Notes: generated by a model not told the origin, from the sequence alone. A DNA stretch of 64,000 nucleotides from Vibrio lentus (GCF_030409755.1 NZ_JAUFQE010000002.1:496001-560000); one strand, 5' to 3'. Positions 36,329-45,592 are shown, counted from the first letter of the stretch. Numbers and translations are program-made.

Positions 36329-37285
36329 ATGAGTAGTATTTTAGAGTGTATTCGTACTGTTGGACGAGGGGAAAGAGGGCGTAAGCCTTTATCGTTCGAA
36401 CAAGCCTATCGCATCATGGATGAGTATTTAAGCGGTGAGGTCGGAGACGACCAAATGGCTATGCTACTGATGTTAATTCGTGTGCAGAATGAAACCAATG
36501 AAGAGATTGCAGGTTTTGTAAAAGCATTCCAATCTCGCGTTCCTGACCTAGGTGCAGATATTGATTGGCCGTGTTATGCAGGTAAGCGTAACGATACTGC
36601 TAGCGGCAAACCTTGGAACTTGCTGGCGGCAAAAATACTGGCAGACGATGGCTACAAAATTCTGATGCACGGTTATATGGATAAGCCAAGTGGTCGCACA
36701 CACGCAGAGACTCACTTGCATCTTGTTGGTGTTCGCAGTGCTGCTGACCCACAGGACGCAAAGCAGATCTTAGAAGCGGATGGCATTGCTTACTTACCTT
36801 TAGCGAACTTCGCCCCTGAAGCTCAAACCATGATTGGTTGGAAACATCGCTATGGTCTGCGTACTCCAATTAACACAGTGGTTCGCGCATTAAACCCTGG
36901 CGGTGGACGTTTAGGCTTGCGTGGCAGCTTTCACCCTGGATTCCCACAGCTTCATGCAGAAGTTGAGCATGTGATTGGCAATAAATCCCACTCGGTGATT
37001 TCATTTAAAGGCATGAATGGCGAGTCGGAATATAATCCAAAGGTAAGCCAAACGGTTTGGATGAGTTCTCCTGAGAAGGTGGAGTCTTTCTATTGGGAAG
37101 GAACCATGAACACAGAACTGTCGATTCCTCGAGAGTGTGTATTGGGTACTCCGGAAGATGAGATGGAACTGATGGCAAACAGTGTCGTGGATAGCATGAC
37201 CGCTATTTTATTTGCAGAAACGCACGATAAAGCCGAAGCCTATGCAAAAGCATTGCGTCTTTGGGAGGCGTATTGTGCTCGCTAA
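36329..37285 (+). CDS. ybiB: TrpD2-family nucleic-acid-binding protein YbiB
   Basis: 318 residues, homologous to anthranilate phosphoribosyltransferase but of the YbiB/TrpD2 group, which binds nucleic acid and does not act in tryptophan synthesis. The N-terminal helical domain (SFEQAYRIMDEYLSGEVGDDQMAMLLM in overlapping parts) and the following phosphoribosyltransferase-like domain are both present. The glycine-rich loop is replaced by the YAGKRNDTASGKPWN variant seen in YbiB. E. coli YbiB is LexA-regulated, but I see no LexA box here. A terminator follows. Confidence 0.87.
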   Translation: MSSILECIRTVGRGERGRKPLSFEQAYRIMDEYLSGEVGDDQMAMLLMLIRVQNETNEEIAGFVKAFQSRVPDLGADIDWPCYAGKRNDTASGKPWNLLAAKILADDGYKILMHGYMDKPSGRTHAETHLHLVGVRSAADPQDAKQILEADGIAYLPLANFAPEAQTMIGWKHRYGLRTPINTVVRALNPGGGRLGLRGSFHPGFPQLHAEVEHVIGNKSHSVISFKGMNGESEYNPKVSQTVWMSSPEKVESFYWEGTMNTELSIPRECVLGTPEDEMELMANSVVDSMTAILFAETHDKAEAYAKALRLWEAYCAR

Positions 37286-37308
37286 TCGATAGTCTTGCTA
37301 TTGAGAGA

Positions 37309-37333
37309 AGGTCAGCGATTGCTGGCCTTTTTT
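37309..37333 (+). terminator. Intrinsic terminator after ybiB
   Basis: AAGGTCAGC pairs with GCTGGCCTT (one G-T pair), loop GATT, then TTTTTT. Confidence 0.85.
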
Positions 37334-37382
37334 ATGCTTGGTTTCTAGCTAAGGTCTTTTCGTGAATGCCCAAACAATAGCT

Positions 37383-37679
37383 CTACTTCACTCGCATCAA
37401 GCGATGCATTTTGTCTTCGAACTGAATCTCAATCACTTGTGAGATTTTCATCTTCTCAACGCGTTCAAGCATCGCAGCTTGATACGCTCGTTTCTTCATC
37501 CACTCTAATGGTTCTTTGAAGCCGTCTTCGTTGATCACAAACGATTGATCGGTGATTGAGTCTTCGAAAATATGCACGACCCATATACGAGACTGAAAAT
37601 CTAATAGCTCGCTAAAGGAGGCTTTTATCTTACATAAGCAGTGAGATAGATAGGTTTGAGGTGAACGAAGCGAAGTCAT
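37383..37679 (-). CDS. Hypothetical protein (98 aa)
   Basis: I chose the ATG at 37679 because the product then starts MTSLRSPQTYLSHCLCKI and reads as a compact alpha/beta protein. The extra 26 residues back to 37757 look random. The central WVVHIFEDSITDQSFVINEDGF and the C-terminal helix EWMKKRAYQAAMLERVEKM suggest a small soluble domain. No family recognised; the ribosome site is weak. Confidence 0.55.
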   Translation of the reverse strand: MTSLRSPQTYLSHCLCKIKASFSELLDFQSRIWVVHIFEDSITDQSFVINEDGFKEPLEWMKKRAYQAAMLERVEKMKISQVIEIQFEDKMHRLMRVK

Positions 37680-37843
37680 AGTGGGCCGTTTGGATAAGAG
37701 TAAAGTGGGTAACTCAAGTCGGTAACCTTGGCTACTCGACGTTACTTGAGTTACCACTCAATAACTGTTCTTAAAATACGGTATTCATGTGTCGTTGACA
37801 ATACTCCACAACCTTGTCGAAGGTGGGATGAGTGATGAGTCTG

Positions 37844-38077
37844 CTATTTAACGAATAATCCGAAGTCGATCTCTTGTTTTCTTTGGTATTTTACCAGTTT
37901 CACTTTCAAATTGTATTTTGACGCCAGATCAATGGCTAAGCTAGACATTCGCTTTATTTCGTCAGCGCAACAAGAGATCAGTGGTTTTTCTTCATTATCG
38001 ATTGTTGCAACCAAAGTGTTTTCGGTTCCGTCTGTTCCTGAATAGATGTACGCGTACATGCTCTCGTCGTGTTGCAT
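37844..38077 (-). CDS. Hypothetical protein (77 aa)
   Basis: Small soluble protein. Two cysteines are adjacent in PLISCCADEIKRM, and the end is a basic helix followed by GLFVK. An internal ATG at 38059 (MYAYIYSGTDG) is an alternative start. No recognised family and no signal peptide. Confidence 0.5.
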   Translation of the reverse strand: MQHDESMYAYIYSGTDGTENTLVATIDNEEKPLISCCADEIKRMSSLAIDLASKYNLKVKLVKYQRKQEIDFGLFVK

Positions 38078-38358
38078 AAAAAGGCCTGATTGTAACTTTT
38101 GAATTATTTATTCGGTGAAGGTTACAGGATTGGTTCATTCAAGCTAGTACCCTTAAGTAAGGCTTTGTAAGGGCTCTTTTTTTCTTTTTTTTGACTCATA
38201 AAAACACGCTCGAGCCTTTCCCTGTCTCGTTTTTGGGCTATGTAAGGTTTTACCTATCAATAAAATTGTTGAAATCCATTTAGTAAAATCAAGATTTTAG
38301 ACAACAATTAAGTTAACGAGATAGAAAAGAACTATCGAAAGTATTTAGGGAGAACGCA
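38078..38358. other. 280-bp intergenic region
   Basis: Non-coding. It contains a weak dyad CCCTTA (38150-38155) with TAAGGG (38168-38173), followed by a T-rich run to 38192. This looks like a plus-strand terminator although no plus-strand gene lies immediately before it. The rest is AT-rich and should hold the promoter of the CBS gene. Confidence 0.4.
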
Positions 38359-38775
38359 ATGCATTCAATAAAAGTGAAAGACTACATGACGCAGCAGGTT
38401 GTGACATTCACTCCTGATATGCCGTTAAGCCTAGCGTTAGATCGAGTGATGAAGAGTCATCATATGGGTGGCCCAGTTATCGATGAAACAGAACAAGTGA
38501 TTGGATTTTTATCTGAGCAGGATCTATTAGAGAAACTGGTTAAGGTGAGCTATTTCTGTCAGGACACACACATTGTAGGTGACTGTATGTACCAAGAGGT
38601 ACTGTCCGTGTCCCCTGAGCTATCCATTATTGAATTGGCTGACATGATGCAAGTGGGTAAACCGAAAGCTTACCCGGTTATCGATAATAAAAAGCTGGTT
38701 GGGATCATCACTCGAACCGATGTTTTAAGAGCCATCGGCAAGAACCTAGATGAATGTTTCAAACATCCTGTATAG
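38359..38775 (+). CDS. Two-CBS-domain protein
   Basis: 138 residues made of two consecutive CBS motifs (about 1-60 and 70-130): VKDYMTQQVVTFTPDMPLSLALDRVMKSHHMGGPVID and its partner with AYPVIDNKKLVGIITRTDVLRAI, quoted from overlapping parts. CBS pairs bind adenine nucleotides and act as energy or redox sensors. Stand-alone proteins like this usually regulate another enzyme; the partner is not evident. Monocistronic, with a terminator behind. Confidence 0.87.
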   Translation: MHSIKVKDYMTQQVVTFTPDMPLSLALDRVMKSHHMGGPVIDETEQVIGFLSEQDLLEKLVKVSYFCQDTHIVGDCMYQEVLSVSPELSIIELADMMQVGKPKAYPVIDNKKLVGIITRTDVLRAIGKNLDECFKHPV

Positions 38776-38817
38776 TAGTAATCAAAACGATTATTTTTCT
38801 CAACACCAATAATTGAC

Positions 38818-38842
38818 AAAAGGCGCACTAGCGCCTTTTTTC
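38818..38842 (+). terminator. Intrinsic terminator after the CBS gene
   Basis: AAAGGCGC pairs with GCGCCTTT across ACTA, with TTTTTT. Confidence 0.9.
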
Positions 38843-38957
38843 TGTATATAGCTTTTCTGGGTAGGTTCGCTTTGTAGACCCGCTTTTTTAGATCGACTTT
38901 TGTCGTTCTCAAGTTTATAGAGCTTTAGCGTGTGGTGTTTCAGCTTTTGGAGGTTTC

Positions 38958-40421
38958 ATGTCAAATCAAACTGCAAAGTTTGTAGAAGGTTCAACGATGC
39001 GCCACATATTGGTGATGTCGGGAGCTGGCTCTGTCGGTTTGATGGCGTTGTTCGTCGTCGATTTACTCGACATGCTGTTTATCAGTATGCTCGGTCAAGT
39101 CGAGTTGGCAGCAGCCGTGGGCTTTGCTGGTACGTTAACCTTCTTCTCAACCTCAGTTTCGATAGGTACCTCCATCGCAATGGGTGCGTTAGTTTCCAAA
39201 GCGATTGGCTCCAAAAATAGAGACCACGCCAGAAATTTAAGCACCAGTATAATGCTGACCGCATTTGTGATTAGCTCAACGGTTACTGCGATCATGTTTG
39301 CACACATCCCTGAGTTATTGGCCGCGATTGGAGCAAAAGGTGTGGCAGCCGAACGCGCTCAGGCCTATCTACAAATCTTGTTACCGAGTGGTCCATTTTT
39401 GGCGTTAGCCATGGCTGCGGGCGCGGGTTTGAGAGCTGCAGGGGATGCTAAGCGTTCGATGTGGGCAACCTTGTCTGGCGGTATTGTTAATGCAATCTTA
39501 GACCCCCTGTTTATTTTTGGTTTTGGTTGGAACATCGAAGGTGCAGCCATCGCATCTGTTATTGCTCGTTTCTCAGTTCTTTTGTTCTCGCTTTATCCTT
39601 TGATACGTAGCCATCAGCTGGTGGCACCGCCCTCGATGGTACAGTGGCGTCTTAATATTCGTCCTATTCTTGCCATTGCCATCCCTGCGATTATTACTAA
39701 TACCGCCACGCCTATTGGCAATGCGATTGTGACGACGGGTATTGCGCAATATGGCGAAGATTTCGTTGCTGGTTTCGCGGTTATTGGTCGTCTGACTCCG
39801 GTGTGTTTCGCGGTGATATTTGCGCTTTCTGGCGCTGTTGGGCCAATCATAGGGCAGAACTTTGGGGCTGATCGAGTCGACAGAGTGAAAGAGACGCTCA
39901 ATAACTCATTGTTGGTAACTACGGTTTATACCATTGCTGTCTGTATTCTTTTGTACTTTGTTCAAGACTACATTATTCAAGGTTTCAGCTTGCAAGGTGA
40001 TGCGGCTATTATCGTTGCAGCTTTCTGTACCTATGTTGCTTTGACCTTCACATTTAATGGCGCACTGTTTGTTGCGAATACGTCGTTTAATAACTTAGGT
40101 AAACCGCTTTACTCTACTGCTTTAAATTTAGGAAAGGCAACACTTGGGACATTGCCTTTCGTTTATTTAGGGTCTCAGTGGTACGGCGCTCTGGGCGTAT
40201 TGTATGGGCAAGCCTTGGGTAATGTTGTATTTGGTCTGCTTGGTATTTTGGTACTTCGTTATCATGTTGCTGAACTTATGACGGGATCTCAAACCGACCC
40301 AGTCGAAGACGATGTATCAATTGTTAGCTTAAACACCCAACCTTTCTGTTCGCATGATGCAGTCCTGATTGATGATGTATCAGCGAATAGAGAAGAGGCT
40401 GCTGAGTGTAAGACGCAATAA
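38958..40421 (+). CDS. MATE-family multidrug/sodium antiporter
   Basis: Inner-membrane exporter of the MATE (NorM/DinF) superfamily, 487 residues with about 12 membrane helices. The first helix region GSVGLMALFVVDLLDMLFISMLG and the mid-protein SGGIVNAILDPLFIFGFGWNIEGAA (overlapping parts) are the two MATE signature blocks with the conserved NxxLDPxxIF motif. The acidic C-terminal tail DPVEDDVSIVSLN is an extra. Substrates are unknown. It is followed by zntA behind its own promoter. Confidence 0.88.
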   Translation: MSNQTAKFVEGSTMRHILVMSGAGSVGLMALFVVDLLDMLFISMLGQVELAAAVGFAGTLTFFSTSVSIGTSIAMGALVSKAIGSKNRDHARNLSTSIMLTAFVISSTVTAIMFAHIPELLAAIGAKGVAAERAQAYLQILLPSGPFLALAMAAGAGLRAAGDAKRSMWATLSGGIVNAILDPLFIFGFGWNIEGAAIASVIARFSVLLFSLYPLIRSHQLVAPPSMVQWRLNIRPILAIAIPAIITNTATPIGNAIVTTGIAQYGEDFVAGFAVIGRLTPVCFAVIFALSGAVGPIIGQNFGADRVDRVKETLNNSLLVTTVYTIAVCILLYFVQDYIIQGFSLQGDAAIIVAAFCTYVALTFTFNGALFVANTSFNNLGKPLYSTALNLGKATLGTLPFVYLGSQWYGALGVLYGQALGNVVFGLLGILVLRYHVAELMTGSQTDPVEDDVSIVSLNTQPFCSHDAVLIDDVSANREEAAECKTQ

Positions 40422-40484
40422 CAACCACAACTTTAGAACATCAATGGCTTTCGATAAAAAAGCGAACAGATTGAAAACTTCTTC

Positions 40485-40516
40485 TTGACCTTGGAGTTAC
40501 CTCCAAGGTTTATACT
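40485..40516 (+). promoter_or_regulatory. MerR-family (ZntR-type) promoter of zntA
   Basis: The -35 TTGACC (40485-40490) and -10 TATACT (40511-40516) are separated by 20 bases, the stretched spacing typical of MerR-family promoters. The spacer contains a perfect dyad ACCTTGGAG-TTAC-CTCCAAGGT (40488-40509). It is similar to the E. coli ZntR site as I remember it (GGAGT...ACTCC core). Metal induction through a ZntR-like activator encoded elsewhere is expected. Confidence 0.88.
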
Positions 40517-40593
40517 CATGTGGAATTTAAGGTTTGTTTGCTCATTCTACTGGCAGCAACCTTAAGGCTTTTTGAGTATTAAGGAGATACATT

Positions 40594-42945
40594 ATGTGCG
40601 CAAAACATGCAGCGTGCCGCTCAACAAAAGTGGACGTTCAACCACAAGCGGCTGGAGCGACCTGTTCTAGCCCTAAAATCACCAGTATTACAGCTGCAGG
40701 CTCTTCATCAGCATGCTGCAGTTCTACGACGGCTTCTGCCTCAGCAGATGATTGTTGTGGTTCAGACAGTGGAGAAGAAGACCGGCTGGCCTCAACTGAG
40801 TCTCTTAACGCCCAATTTTCCAAAAGTTGGCTGGTCTCGGGAATGGACTGCCCAGCTTGTGCTCGAAAAATAGAAAAAGCGGTCAGTAACATCGACGGTG
40901 TTATTGAAGCTAAAGTTTTATTCGCTACCGAAAAGCTTGTTGTTAAATTCGATAGTGAAAACCTTGCTGAAACGATCGAACAAGTCTCTATCAAAACAGG
41001 CTTCCCATTGACGGAAGTGGGTTCCAAGAAACAAAAACAAGAACCAGAGACCTTTTGGCAAGCTCATATTCAACCTAATTGGCAAATTATAGCGATTGCA
41101 GTTTCTATGTTGATCGCCGCCTTACTCAAAGGTTCACAGCCTCAACTGAGCGAAGGGCTATTCGTCGCTACCTGTTTGTTGGGCCTGTATCCTGTTGCCA
41201 AAAAAGCGGTTTTACTTGCCCGTTCAGGGACGCCTTTTGCGATAGAAACACTGATGAGTGTTGCTGCTCTTGGCGCTTTATATCTTGGTGAAACCGCAGA
41301 AGCTGCGATGGTTTTATTGTTGTTCTTGATCGGTGAACGCTTAGAAGCTTTTGCCTCATCAAGAGCAAGAAGTGGTGTTCAAGCCTTAATGGCCCTCGTC
41401 CCTGAGAATGCGACCAAAATTATTAACGGCGAACGTGTCGAAGTGGAAGTTAGCGATCTTGTTCCTGGCGATGTCATTGAAGTTGCAGCAGGTTCTCGTT
41501 TGCCGGCTGATGGCCAGTTGATCACCGATTCCGCAAGTTTTGATGAGAGTGCTTTAACGGGAGAATCTATCCCAGTTGAGCATGTCGAAGGGAACAACAT
41601 CATGGCTGGTGCTGTGGTGGTCGATAAAGTCGTGCGTATTACGATTACTTCAAAGCAGGGTGAGAATGCGATTGACCGTATTCTACACCTGATAGAAGAA
41701 GCTGAATCCCGCAAGGCACCACTGGAGCGCTTCTTAGATAAATTCAGCCGCTGGTACACACCATTAATGATGGTTGTCGCGCTGTTGGTGATCATCACGC
41801 CGCCACTGTTGTTTGCTCAACCTTGGGAAACGTGGGTTTATCGTGGTCTAGCCTTGTTATTGATTGCTTGTCCTTGTGCACTGGTTATCTCTACGCCAGC
41901 AGCAATTACGTCTGGTTTGGCAGCAGCCGCAAAACGCGGTGCGCTGATCAAAGGCGGAGCGGCACTAGAACAGCTTGGTAAAATTCAAACTATTGCTTTT
42001 GATAAAACGGGCACATTGACTGAAGGTAAGCCTCAGGTTACCGATATCCAATCACTATCGGGTTGGCAGCAAGACGCAATGTTACGTGTAGTGGGGGCGA
42101 TTGAAGTTGGCTCTACTCATCCATTGGCGCAATCGTTAGTTGCCAAGGTCAAAGAGCTGAATATTGAGATCCCAGAATCTCAAAATAAAAAGGCGTTGAT
42201 CGGCAGTGGTGTTGAAGGCGATGTGGATGGTGTTAAATACCAAGTTCTCGCACCGTCTAAAGTCACGTTTGACCTTGCTTCTGAAGTGGTGGCAATAGTT
42301 GAAGCCCTCGAAGGCGAAGGTAAGACGGTTGTTCTTGCTCTAGAGGTTAAACATCAAGAAGAGCTTCAAGAGCAAGAGACTAAAGTGATTGGTCTGATTG
42401 CTTGGCAAGATACCTTGCGTAGTGACGCGAAGATTGCGATTGAGCGACTGAACGAACTGGGCATTCAATCTATCATGCTTACTGGTGATAACCCGCGCAG
42501 TGCGGCAGCGATCAGCAGCAAGATTGGTATGCAATACAAAGCGAGCCTGCTTCCAAGTGACAAGGTGTCTTATGTTGAAGAGTTATCTCAACAGTCACAC
42601 GTTGCTATGGTCGGCGATGGTATCAATGACGCGCCAGCGATGAAAACCGCTAACGTAGGTATTGCGATGGGCGGTGGTACGGATGTGGCGTTGGAAACGG
42701 CTGACTCAGCACTGACTCATAACCGCTTAACGGAACTCCCTGCGATGATTGAACTGTCGCAAGCGACCATGAATAATATCCGTCAAAACGTAGCGCTTGC
42801 ACTCGGTTTGAAAGGTGTGTTCTTGGTGACAAGCTTACTGGGTATTACCGGTTTGTGGGTTGCGGTGTTAGCCGATAGTGGTGCGACGGCATTGGTCACA
42901 TTGAACGCACTGCGTTTGCTTCGATTTAAATCTAAAGCGGATTAA
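40594..42945 (+). CDS. zntA: Zn(II)/Cd(II)/Pb(II)-exporting P1B-type ATPase
   Basis: Exports soft divalent metals across the inner membrane, 783 residues. A heavy-metal-associated domain carries GMDCPAC at residues 83-89. Transmembrane metal site CPC lies in IACPCALV near 427-429, the phosphorylated DKTGTLT near 470 and the hinge GDGINDAPA near 673. Before the HMA domain lies a 75-residue Cys-rich extension with C2, C8, C24, the pairs C41/C42 and C54/C55, and H5. The E. coli protein (732 aa) is shorter. Transcribed from a MerR-type promoter. Confidence 0.94.
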   Translation: MCAKHAACRSTKVDVQPQAAGATCSSPKITSITAAGSSSACCSSTTASASADDCCGSDSGEEDRLASTESLNAQFSKSWLVSGMDCPACARKIEKAVSNIDGVIEAKVLFATEKLVVKFDSENLAETIEQVSIKTGFPLTEVGSKKQKQEPETFWQAHIQPNWQIIAIAVSMLIAALLKGSQPQLSEGLFVATCLLGLYPVAKKAVLLARSGTPFAIETLMSVAALGALYLGETAEAAMVLLLFLIGERLEAFASSRARSGVQALMALVPENATKIINGERVEVEVSDLVPGDVIEVAAGSRLPADGQLITDSASFDESALTGESIPVEHVEGNNIMAGAVVVDKVVRITITSKQGENAIDRILHLIEEAESRKAPLERFLDKFSRWYTPLMMVVALLVIITPPLLFAQPWETWVYRGLALLLIACPCALVISTPAAITSGLAAAAKRGALIKGGAALEQLGKIQTIAFDKTGTLTEGKPQVTDIQSLSGWQQDAMLRVVGAIEVGSTHPLAQSLVAKVKELNIEIPESQNKKALIGSGVEGDVDGVKYQVLAPSKVTFDLASEVVAIVEALEGEGKTVVLALEVKHQEELQEQETKVIGLIAWQDTLRSDAKIAIERLNELGIQSIMLTGDNPRSAAAISSKIGMQYKASLLPSDKVSYVEELSQQSHVAMVGDGINDAPAMKTANVGIAMGGGTDVALETADSALTHNRLTELPAMIELSQATMNNIRQNVALALGLKGVFLVTSLLGITGLWVAVLADSGATALVTLNALRLLRFKSKAD

Positions 42946-42982
42946 GCACTTCTAGTTAATATCCAGTATTTTGATGCAAATA

Positions 42983-43018
42983 AACGCCTTTAGCCTTAAT
43001 AAGCTAAAGGCGTTTTTT
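42983..43018 (+). terminator. Intrinsic terminator after zntA
   Basis: AACGCCTTTAGC (42983-42994) is perfectly complementary to GCTAAAGGCGTT (43003-43014), followed by TTTT. Confidence 0.92.
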
Positions 43019-43112
43019 GTCTCATTAGTATGCAACGTAGGCGTATGGATTGCTTATTTTTGTGATGCCAATCGGTTTTTCGTGAAACTTGAAATCTTGT
43101 TGCGATCATTGG

Positions 43113-43140
43113 TGTGACGTGCGTCACTTCATTTTATAAT
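43113..43140 (+). promoter_or_regulatory. CRP-type site and promoter of udp
   Basis: TGTGA-CGTGCG-TCACT (43113-43128) matches the CRP consensus TGTGA-N6-TCACA except for its last base. TATAAT follows at 43135-43140, so the site would overlap the -35 region (class II activation). E. coli udp is activated by CRP and controlled by CytR, consistent with this. Confidence 0.78.
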
Positions 43141-43228
43141 GAGCTTGGTTAGAGTGTGTTCGTACCCCACGAATTTACTATGAGCTTAAATAAGGGTAAA
43201 AAGCCCAATAAGCCAAAAGGAGCGAACT

Positions 43229-43987
43229 ATGTCTCAAGCTGTTTTCCATTTAGGTGTTACTGAAGCAGATCTTAACGGTGCTACTCTTGCGATCATCCCT
43301 GGTGATCCTGCTCGTGTACAAAAAATTGCAGAAGAGATGGAGAATCCAGTATTTCTTGCTAGCCATCGTGAATACACGCTTTACCGCGCAGAACTAGACG
43401 GCAAGCCAGTTGTTGTATGTTCAACAGGTATCGGTGGTCCATCAACGTCTATCGCTGTAGAAGAGCTAGCTCAACTGGGTGTTCGCACTTTCCTTCGTGT
43501 TGGTACTACTGGTGCTATCCAACCACATGTAAACGTGGGTGACATGATCGTTTCTACTGGTTCTGTTCGTCTAGATGGTGCAAGCCTACACTTTGCTCCT
43601 ATGGAGTTCCCAGCAGTGGCTGACTTTGAAGTTGCAACAGCAATGAAAGCGGCAGTTGACGAATCAGGCGCAACAGTTCACATGGGCGTAACGGCATCAA
43701 GCGATACGTTCTACCCAGGTCAAGAGCGTTACGATACGTTCTCTGGTCGCGTTGTTAAGCGTTTCCAAGGTTCTATGCAAGAATGGCAAGACATGGGCGT
43801 TCTAAACTTCGAAATGGAATCTGCAACACTGCTAACTATGTGTGCAAGTTCTGGTCTGAAAGCGGGTTGTGTTGCTGGTGTTATCATCAACCGTACTCAA
43901 AAAGAGACGCCTGATCACGAAACACTAAAAGTAACAGAAGCTCGTTCAATTAAAGTGGTTGTAGAAGCTGCTCGTAAGATGCTTTAA
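43229..43987 (+). CDS. udp: Uridine phosphorylase
   Basis: Cytoplasmic enzyme that splits uridine with phosphate into uracil and ribose-1-phosphate, 252 residues (E. coli 253). The phosphate-binding GDPARV and [13 protein letters not shown], and the substrate segment FEMESATL, all match the family. A strong GGAG ribosome site lies ten bases upstream. Monocistronic, between two terminators. Confidence 0.95.
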   Translation: MSQAVFHLGVTEADLNGATLAIIPGDPARVQKIAEEMENPVFLASHREYTLYRAELDGKPVVVCSTGIGGPSTSIAVEELAQLGVRTFLRVGTTGAIQPHVNVGDMIVSTGSVRLDGASLHFAPMEFPAVADFEVATAMKAAVDESGATVHMGVTASSDTFYPGQERYDTFSGRVVKRFQGSMQEWQDMGVLNFEMESATLLTMCASSGLKAGCVAGVIINRTQKETPDHETLKVTEARSIKVVVEAARKML

Positions 43988-44040
43988 GTTGTAAAAATAC
44001 TTTTAGTCTTAAAGTTGTTTTAAGTCTGTTTCCAAGATTT

Positions 44041-44076
44041 AAAAATGGCCGTATCGAATGATGCGGCCATTTTTTA
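44041..44076 (+). terminator. Intrinsic terminator after udp
   Basis: AAAAATGGCCG pairs with CGGCCATTTTT across a 12-base loop, followed by further T. Confidence 0.88.
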
Positions 44077-44149
44077 TGGGGTAAAGAAACTAAAAGCATA
44101 GATAGTTGAAAGATGACAATAGAGCGAAACAGATAAAGGGTTGGATAAC

Positions 44150-44188
44150 AAAAAAGGCGAGTGACTTAATCGTCATTCGCCTTTTTAG
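44150..44188 (-). terminator. Intrinsic terminator after the CARF-nuclease gene
   Basis: AAAAAGGCGAGTGAC pairs with GTCATTCGCCTTTTT (one G-T pair) with a 6-base loop. Suitable for both the convergent udp and the CARF gene. Confidence 0.85.
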
Positions 44189-44228
44189 ATTCACTTAAGA
44201 GCGTTGAGCTCTCCAGGTCTATTGGTTT

Positions 44229-45395
44229 TTAGCACTCTAAATCTTCATCACCACCGGCTGCGGTAAACCATGCCGTTAGGTGTGTTTTCAGATCCTTCAA
44301 TTCATCAGGGCCAATCAACGCAAGGCCAAGGTCTTCTGCTCGTGTGATGTCATTATGACGAAGAGGACGGAAGCTAACCAGCATGGCGCGTGCTTGTAGG
44401 CCACCCAGTAGGTCTCTAAGCGATTCCAGCTTGTACAAGGTATCATCACCATCATCACGCATGCCTTTGGTCTTACATTCGATGATGTGCAGCTTATTGT
44501 TCACTACTGATGCCACATCAAGCTCATTACGAACCTCACGCTCACCCAGTTGGCGGTAAACTTGAACATTCAAAGAACGGTCTTGAATGGTTGGCATATC
44601 ATCTTGGATTTGCTTCACCGTGCTGTGAACTAAGGTCTCAAGCCATTCGCCGTTTGAGAAGCGTCGTGCGTCTTCATTGGCAAAGGTCAGAATACCGTTG
44701 TCGTAAGTCGCAATCTTAGCTTCAACCAAATCACTCAGCAGCATGTTTAGCTCACGATAGCCTTGTTGCTTCTCAGACAGCCCTACATCCAGTCTCTGTT
44801 CTTTACGGCAGGTTGTTGCAAGGTAGTTCAACGTTGCGAGGCCTGGGCCTAACTCTAACGCGTTACTTGCCCAACGTTCGCCCAGTTCATACAGTTTTTG
44901 GTCGAGTTGAGGAGACAGTTGAACATCGCTGAATTCACCACGAGCACCAAACACAGTTAGGTAGTCATCGATGGTAATACGGTCTTGTACTTGCGCGTCT
45001 TCTTTGCCACTTGGATATAACCAACACAGTTTGTCGCTGTTCGGTTCCACCACGAAGATTGGCCAATGGTAAGTGCGGAACACTTCGTACACAGATAGTA
45101 GGCGGTGACGTAAACCACAACTTGCGTTGAGCTTTACTTCTTGGCCTCGTGCTTTGAGGTCTTCGGCAAGGGTTTGAATGGATTCTTTAATCACAGACGT
45201 GTTTACGATGGTTGGAATTTCGAAAAACTCACTCGTAATGTCGCGCTTTTGTAAAACGCTGTCCAAGCGTTGGTAAATACTGACTTGATTCTTGTCGCCG
45301 ATAAACACGATATGAGTGCTGATCGTTCGGTTATCTAGTAGGGGGGTGAGCAAGCGAATGGGGTCTTGATCGATGATGCCAACATGAACAGCCAT
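44229..45395 (-). CDS. Orphan CARF-nuclease of the DUF1887 (Card1/Can2) family
   Basis: 388 residues: an N-terminal CARF (Rossmann-like) domain, about 1-145, a linker winged-helix region, and a C-terminal PD-(D/E)xK nuclease, about 245-370. The nuclease residues are E250 in GEWLE, D293 in NELD and E306/K308 in ECK. In CRISPR-linked relatives cyclic oligoadenylate bound to the CARF dimer activates cleavage of single-stranded RNA and DNA. Here the CARF loop that normally reads like TGGTK is NASCGLRHR (residues 90-98). The V. cholerae homologue VC1899 (structure 1XMX) is, from memory, very similar. No cas gene or CRISPR array is in the window. The next gene is a chemoreceptor, separately terminated. 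Confidence 0.9.
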   Translation of the reverse strand: MAVHVGIIDQDPIRLLTPLLDNRTISTHIVFIGDKNQVSIYQRLDSVLQKRDITSEFFEIPTIVNTSVIKESIQTLAEDLKARGQEVKLNASCGLRHRLLSVYEVFRTYHWPIFVVEPNSDKLCWLYPSGKEDAQVQDRITIDDYLTVFGARGEFSDVQLSPQLDQKLYELGERWASNALELGPGLATLNYLATTCRKEQRLDVGLSEKQQGYRELNMLLSDLVEAKIATYDNGILTFANEDARRFSNGEWLETLVHSTVKQIQDDMPTIQDRSLNVQVYRQLGEREVRNELDVASVVNNKLHIIECKTKGMRDDGDDTLYKLESLRDLLGGLQARAMLVSFRPLRHNDITRAEDLGLALIGPDELKDLKTHLTAWFTAAGGDEDLEC

Positions 45396-45488
45396 ATAAA
45401 TTCCTTAATAGCGGCTCGCTCATAAAGGTGAAAGAAAAAACGGGAAGCAGCAAGCCTTAATAATCATATAATGACAAAGATCATAAAA

Positions 45489-45523
45489 AACAAGGGCAAC
45501 CCTTGATAAAAGTTGCCCTTGTT
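45489..45523 (-). terminator. Intrinsic terminator after the chemoreceptor gene
   Basis: AACAAGGGCAAC (45489-45500) is perfectly complementary to GTTGCCCTTGTT (45512-45523), followed on the minus strand by a T run. Confidence 0.92.
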
Positions 45524-45592
45524 CAATTAGTTACCACTATTGGGTAAGAAGTCCCAATATTCGCACTAAATATCTATCAATTTCTCAAATAT

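Noticed and set aside
38150..38192. A terminator or small RNA upstream of the CBS gene
   Set aside because: The stem is only 6 bp and no plus-strand transcript source is evident; kept only as a note in the intergenic entry.
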